34,342 nt of DNA from Streptomyces niphimycinicus (GTDB taxonomy: Bacteria > Actinomycetota > Actinomycetes > Streptomycetales > Streptomycetaceae): positions 1 through 34,342 of the forward strand of contig NZ_JAHLEM010000225.1 in assembly GCF_018883605.1 (NCBI RefSeq), written 5' to 3'. The translations under genes were made by a program, and so were the position numbers. Position 1 is the first letter of the stretch. Every line of letters starts with the position of its first letter. This document shows, one piece after another, positions 32,342 through 34,342 of this stretch. The notes under the pieces are model-generated. The model was not told where the DNA came from. It saw only the letters and a list, made by a program, of their open reading frames with translations, and did not search any database.

Positions 32342-34012
32342 TCAGATTGCCCACCACGCGCATGAATCAGGCGGAATGCGTACGGTTCCGGCCCCGTACG
32401 AAAGCGGCGCCGACGACAGCAGGGCACGCCCCGGGACCGGCAGTTCGACCTCCTCCGCGAGCGTGTTGAGCGTGCACACCAGGCCCGGCCGGGACAGTGC
32501 GAGCACCCCCGCCGGGGCCTCCAGCCAGCTCATCGGCCCGTCCCCCAGACCCGGCAGCTCACGGCGGAGCGCGAGCGCGCCGCGGTACAGCTCCAGCGTG
32601 GAGCCGGGGTCGCCGGTCTGCGCCTCCACCGACAGCCCGGACCAGCCGTCCGGCTGGGGCAGCCAGCTCCCACCGGGGCCGAAGCCGTAGCTCTCGCCGG
32701 AGCGGGTCCAGGGCAGCGGCACCCGGCAGCCGTCGCGAAAGCCGTCCTGACCGCTCTGGCCGTCCTGCCCGTCGGGGGAGGTGCGGAAGAAGGCCGGGTC
32801 CTGGCGCAGCTCGTCCGGCAGGTCGGTCACCTCGGGAAGGCCCAGCTCCTCGCCCTGGTAGAGATAGGACGAGCCGGGCAGCGCGAGGGTGAGCAGGGCC
32901 GCGGCACGGGCGCGGGCGAGCCCCTGCTCCGGGCCGCCGTCGGCTCCGTCGGCGTAACGGGTGGTGTGCCGGACCACGTCATGGTTGGAGAGCACCCAGG
33001 TGGTGGGGGCGCCGACGGAGCCGGTCGCGGCCAGCGACTCGTCGATCACCTCGCGCATCGCGGCCGCGTCCCACGGGCACTTGAGGAACTGGAAGTTGAA
33101 CGCCTGATGCAGCTCGTCGGGGCGTACATAGAGGGCCAGCCGCTCGGCGGTGGGCGCCCATGCCTCGGCGACGCCGATCCGGTCACCGGGGTAGGAGTCC
33201 AGCAGCCGGCGCCAGGAGCGGTGGATCTCGTGCACCCCGTCCTGGTCGAAGAACGGCAGTACCTGGGAGCCGATCAGCTTGGCCTGTTCGGTACGGCCGA
33301 TGTCGGGCAGCCCGGCGGCCTTGACCATGCCGTGCGCGACATCGATCCGGAAGCCGTCCACGCCCAGGTCCAGCCAGAAGCGCAGCACCGAGTCGAATTC
33401 GGCACGCACCTCGGGGGAGTCCCAGTTGAGGTCGGGCTGCTCGGGGGCGAAGAGATGCAGATACCACTCACCGGGGGTGCCGTCCGGATCGGTGGTACGG
33501 GTCCAGGCGGGGCCGCCGAAGACCGACTCCCAGTCGTTCGGCGGCAGTTCGCCGTGCGCGCCGCGGCCGGGGCGGAAGTGGTACCGGGTGCGGGCCGCGC
33601 CGCCGGGCCGGTCGGCGAGCGCCTCGCGGAACCATGGGTGCTGGTGGGAGCTGTGGTTCGGGACGATGTCCACGATCACCCGCAGCCCCAGCTCATGGGC
33701 GGTGCGCACCAGGTCGTCGGCGTCGCCGAGGGTGCCGAAGAGCGGGTCCACGGTGCGGTAGTCGGCCACGTCGTAGCCGCCGTCGGCCTGCGGGGAGGCG
33801 TAGAAGGGGGTCAGCCAGACGGCGTCCACACCCAGCCCGGCGAGGTGCGGCAGCCGCTCCCGCGCTCCGCGCAGATCGCCGATCCCGTCGCCGTCGCTGT
33901 CGGCGAAGGACCGTACGTACACCTGGTAGATGACGGCGTCGCGCCACCATCCGGGGCTCTCGGCCGGTCGCACCGGCTCGGTGGGAAGGGAGGTCGTGAG
34001 CTCCTGGGTCAT
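32342..34012 (-). CDS. GH13 alpha-glucosidase (AglA-like)
   Basis: This is a 556-residue GH13 enzyme. The (beta/alpha)8 landmarks are DAVIYQVYVRSFADSDGDG near residue 25, DIVPNHSS near 110, GFRIDVAHGM (nucleophile Asp) near 217, VAEAWAP (acid/base Glu) near 277 and LSNHDVVRH (stabilising Asp) near 344. YLYQGEELGLPEV near 389 is typical of oligo-1,6-glucosidase/alpha-glucosidases. There is no signal peptide, so it acts in the cytoplasm, splitting imported maltose or maltodextrins. Its position beside malR and MalR-type sites supports this. The ATG at 34012 starts at the conserved beginning; TACGTT lies 6 nt upstream and no ribosome-binding site is present. A longer frame to 34324 crosses the operators and a mobile-element-like hairpin. 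Confidence 0.93.
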   Translation of the reverse strand: MTQELTTSLPTEPVRPAESPGWWRDAVIYQVYVRSFADSDGDGIGDLRGARERLPHLAGLGVDAVWLTPFYASPQADGGYDVADYRTVDPLFGTLGDADDLVRTAHELGLRVIVDIVPNHSSHQHPWFREALADRPGGAARTRYHFRPGRGAHGELPPNDWESVFGGPAWTRTTDPDGTPGEWYLHLFAPEQPDLNWDSPEVRAEFDSVLRFWLDLGVDGFRIDVAHGMVKAAGLPDIGRTEQAKLIGSQVLPFFDQDGVHEIHRSWRRLLDSYPGDRIGVAEAWAPTAERLALYVRPDELHQAFNFQFLKCPWDAAAMREVIDESLAATGSVGAPTTWVLSNHDVVRHTTRYADGADGGPEQGLARARAAALLTLALPGSSYLYQGEELGLPEVTDLPDELRQDPAFFRTSPDGQDGQSGQDGFRDGCRVPLPWTRSGESYGFGPGGSWLPQPDGWSGLSVEAQTGDPGSTLELYRGALALRRELPGLGDGPMSWLEAPAGVLALSRPGLVCTLNTLAEEVELPVPGRALLSSAPLSYGAGTVRIPPDSCAWWAI

Positions 34013-34016
34013 GGCG

Positions 34017-34056
34017 GGAACGTAACAGCTCTGCAATGCCTTGCGGAAGAGCTTGC
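34017..34056 (-). promoter_or_regulatory. MalR-controlled promoter of the alpha-glucosidase gene
   Basis: Read on the minus strand this arm starts GCAAGCTCTT and ends TGTTACGTTCC, with TACGTT (34024-34019) as -10 six bases before the ATG. It holds plus-strand boxes CTTGCGG (34040-34046) and CTTGCAG (34052-34058). CTTGCAG is the box I know for Streptomyces MalR. The same 10- and 11-base ends recur in the plus-strand arm at 34189-34227. Confidence 0.65.
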
Positions 34057-34172
34057 AGGGCGCGCTGATGCCCTTGAAGGGGGCTCCGGTCGTGCTGTGG
34101 GCGCATGTCAAGCGCCTGAAGGGGGGCGGAGCGGCTACCGCGGGGACACGCGGACGTAACGATGCCGAGCGC

Positions 34173-34227
34173 CTTGCAGAAATTTGCCGCAAGCTCTTTC
34201 GGCGGGCTTGCGGCCCTGTTACGTTCC
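34173..34227 (+). promoter_or_regulatory. Divergent MalR-type promoter facing right
   Basis: CTTGCAG (34173-34179), CCGCAAG (34187-34193) and CTTGCGG (34207-34213) precede TGTTACGTTCC (34217-34227), with TACGTT (34220-34225) as -10. The arm is homologous to the glucosidase promoter on the other strand. It should drive a plus-strand gene beyond the window, most likely the maltose transport operon (malEFG); that is an inference. Confidence 0.6.
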
Positions 34228-34290
34228 TCCGCAACCCGGGGCCGCGACGGAGCGGCCGGCTTTGGAGGAGTTCAGCCTGTTCTTGCGAGG

Positions 34291-34321
34291 AACCCCAGGG
34301 CTTCAGCCCTGGGAGGAATCG
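34291..34321 (+). mobile_element. Hairpin resembling an IS200/IS605 (TnpB) right end
   Basis: CCCAGGGCT (34294-34302) pairs with AGCCCTGGG (34305-34313), followed by AGGAATCGCAT. Hairpins of the form CCCNGG-GCTTCAGCC-NGGG with a trailing GGAGGA are usual at the 3' end of tnpB genes and their guide-RNA-like ends. No transposase lies to the left within the window, so this is either a solitary remnant or the edge of something outside. It rests on pattern memory alone. Confidence 0.35.
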
Positions 34322-34342
34322 CATCCTTGTGGTTGCGGCGCG

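Noticed and set aside
34013..34324. Extension of the alpha-glucosidase frame to 34324
   Set aside because: The extra 104 codons cross two operator arms and a mobile-element-like hairpin and have no GH13 homology; the conserved start is at 34012.

Overview
The window is chromosomal DNA of a Streptomyces or a very close relative. It is very GC-rich, almost every codon ends in G or C, and GTG starts and ATGA/GTGA overlaps are common. The gene order panB - nadE - glnA2 - glnE - malR is that of the conserved core of Streptomyces chromosomes; panB, glnA2 and glnE also lie close together in mycobacteria. No RNA gene, CRISPR array, prophage or biosynthetic gene cluster is visible.

Left part (1-11500): the 3' part of a large SARP/AfsR-type regulator (its start lies off the left edge); a convergent two-gene DrrAB-type ABC exporter; panB; a DHA2 drug exporter translationally coupled to its own TetR repressor, with a clear operator in front; a membrane-anchored endonuclease/exonuclease/phosphatase-fold protein; an array of eleven 14-bp repeats in exact register; and a DHA1-type exporter. 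A relic of an alpha/beta-hydrolase 3' end lies beside Streptomyces-type intergenic repeats.

Centre (11497-20966): glutamine-dependent NAD synthetase, a Tat-type copper-oxidase lipoprotein with a methionine-repeat linker, the glutamine-synthetase-like GlnA2, a DinB/maleylpyruvate-isomerase-like protein, and glnE, which adenylylates glutamine synthetase. A CsoR-like palindrome lies between the copper oxidase and glnA2.

Variable part (21033-26400): two translationally coupled paralogous membrane-anchored proteins of unknown function, each with eight cysteines in the same order; then a stretch of decayed fragments (a 5'-truncated F420-type oxidoreductase, a DUF5753 regulator piece, the first part of an MBL-fold lactonase) around two small NTF2-fold proteins; the second of these is coupled to a proline-iminopeptidase-type hydrolase behind a well-formed promoter and operator.

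Right part (26388-34342), all on the minus strand: a three-gene operon (threonine-synthase-like PLP enzyme, YheO-type regulator, APH(6)-like kinase), a HAD phosphatase, a PAP2 membrane phosphatase, the maltose repressor malR and a GH13 alpha-glucosidase. The last 330 bases hold two homologous, divergently oriented promoter arms with MalR-type CTTGCAG boxes, then a hairpin that resembles the right end of an IS200/IS605-type element.

Across the window several starts look leaderless (a TANNNT-like box 6-8 nt before the start codon), and three gene ends carry a short tandem duplication that spans the stop codon. I found no clearly new multi-gene defence or biosynthetic system. The best candidates for something undescribed are the eight-cysteine paralogue pair, the PLP-YheO-kinase operon and the NTF2-hydrolase pair.
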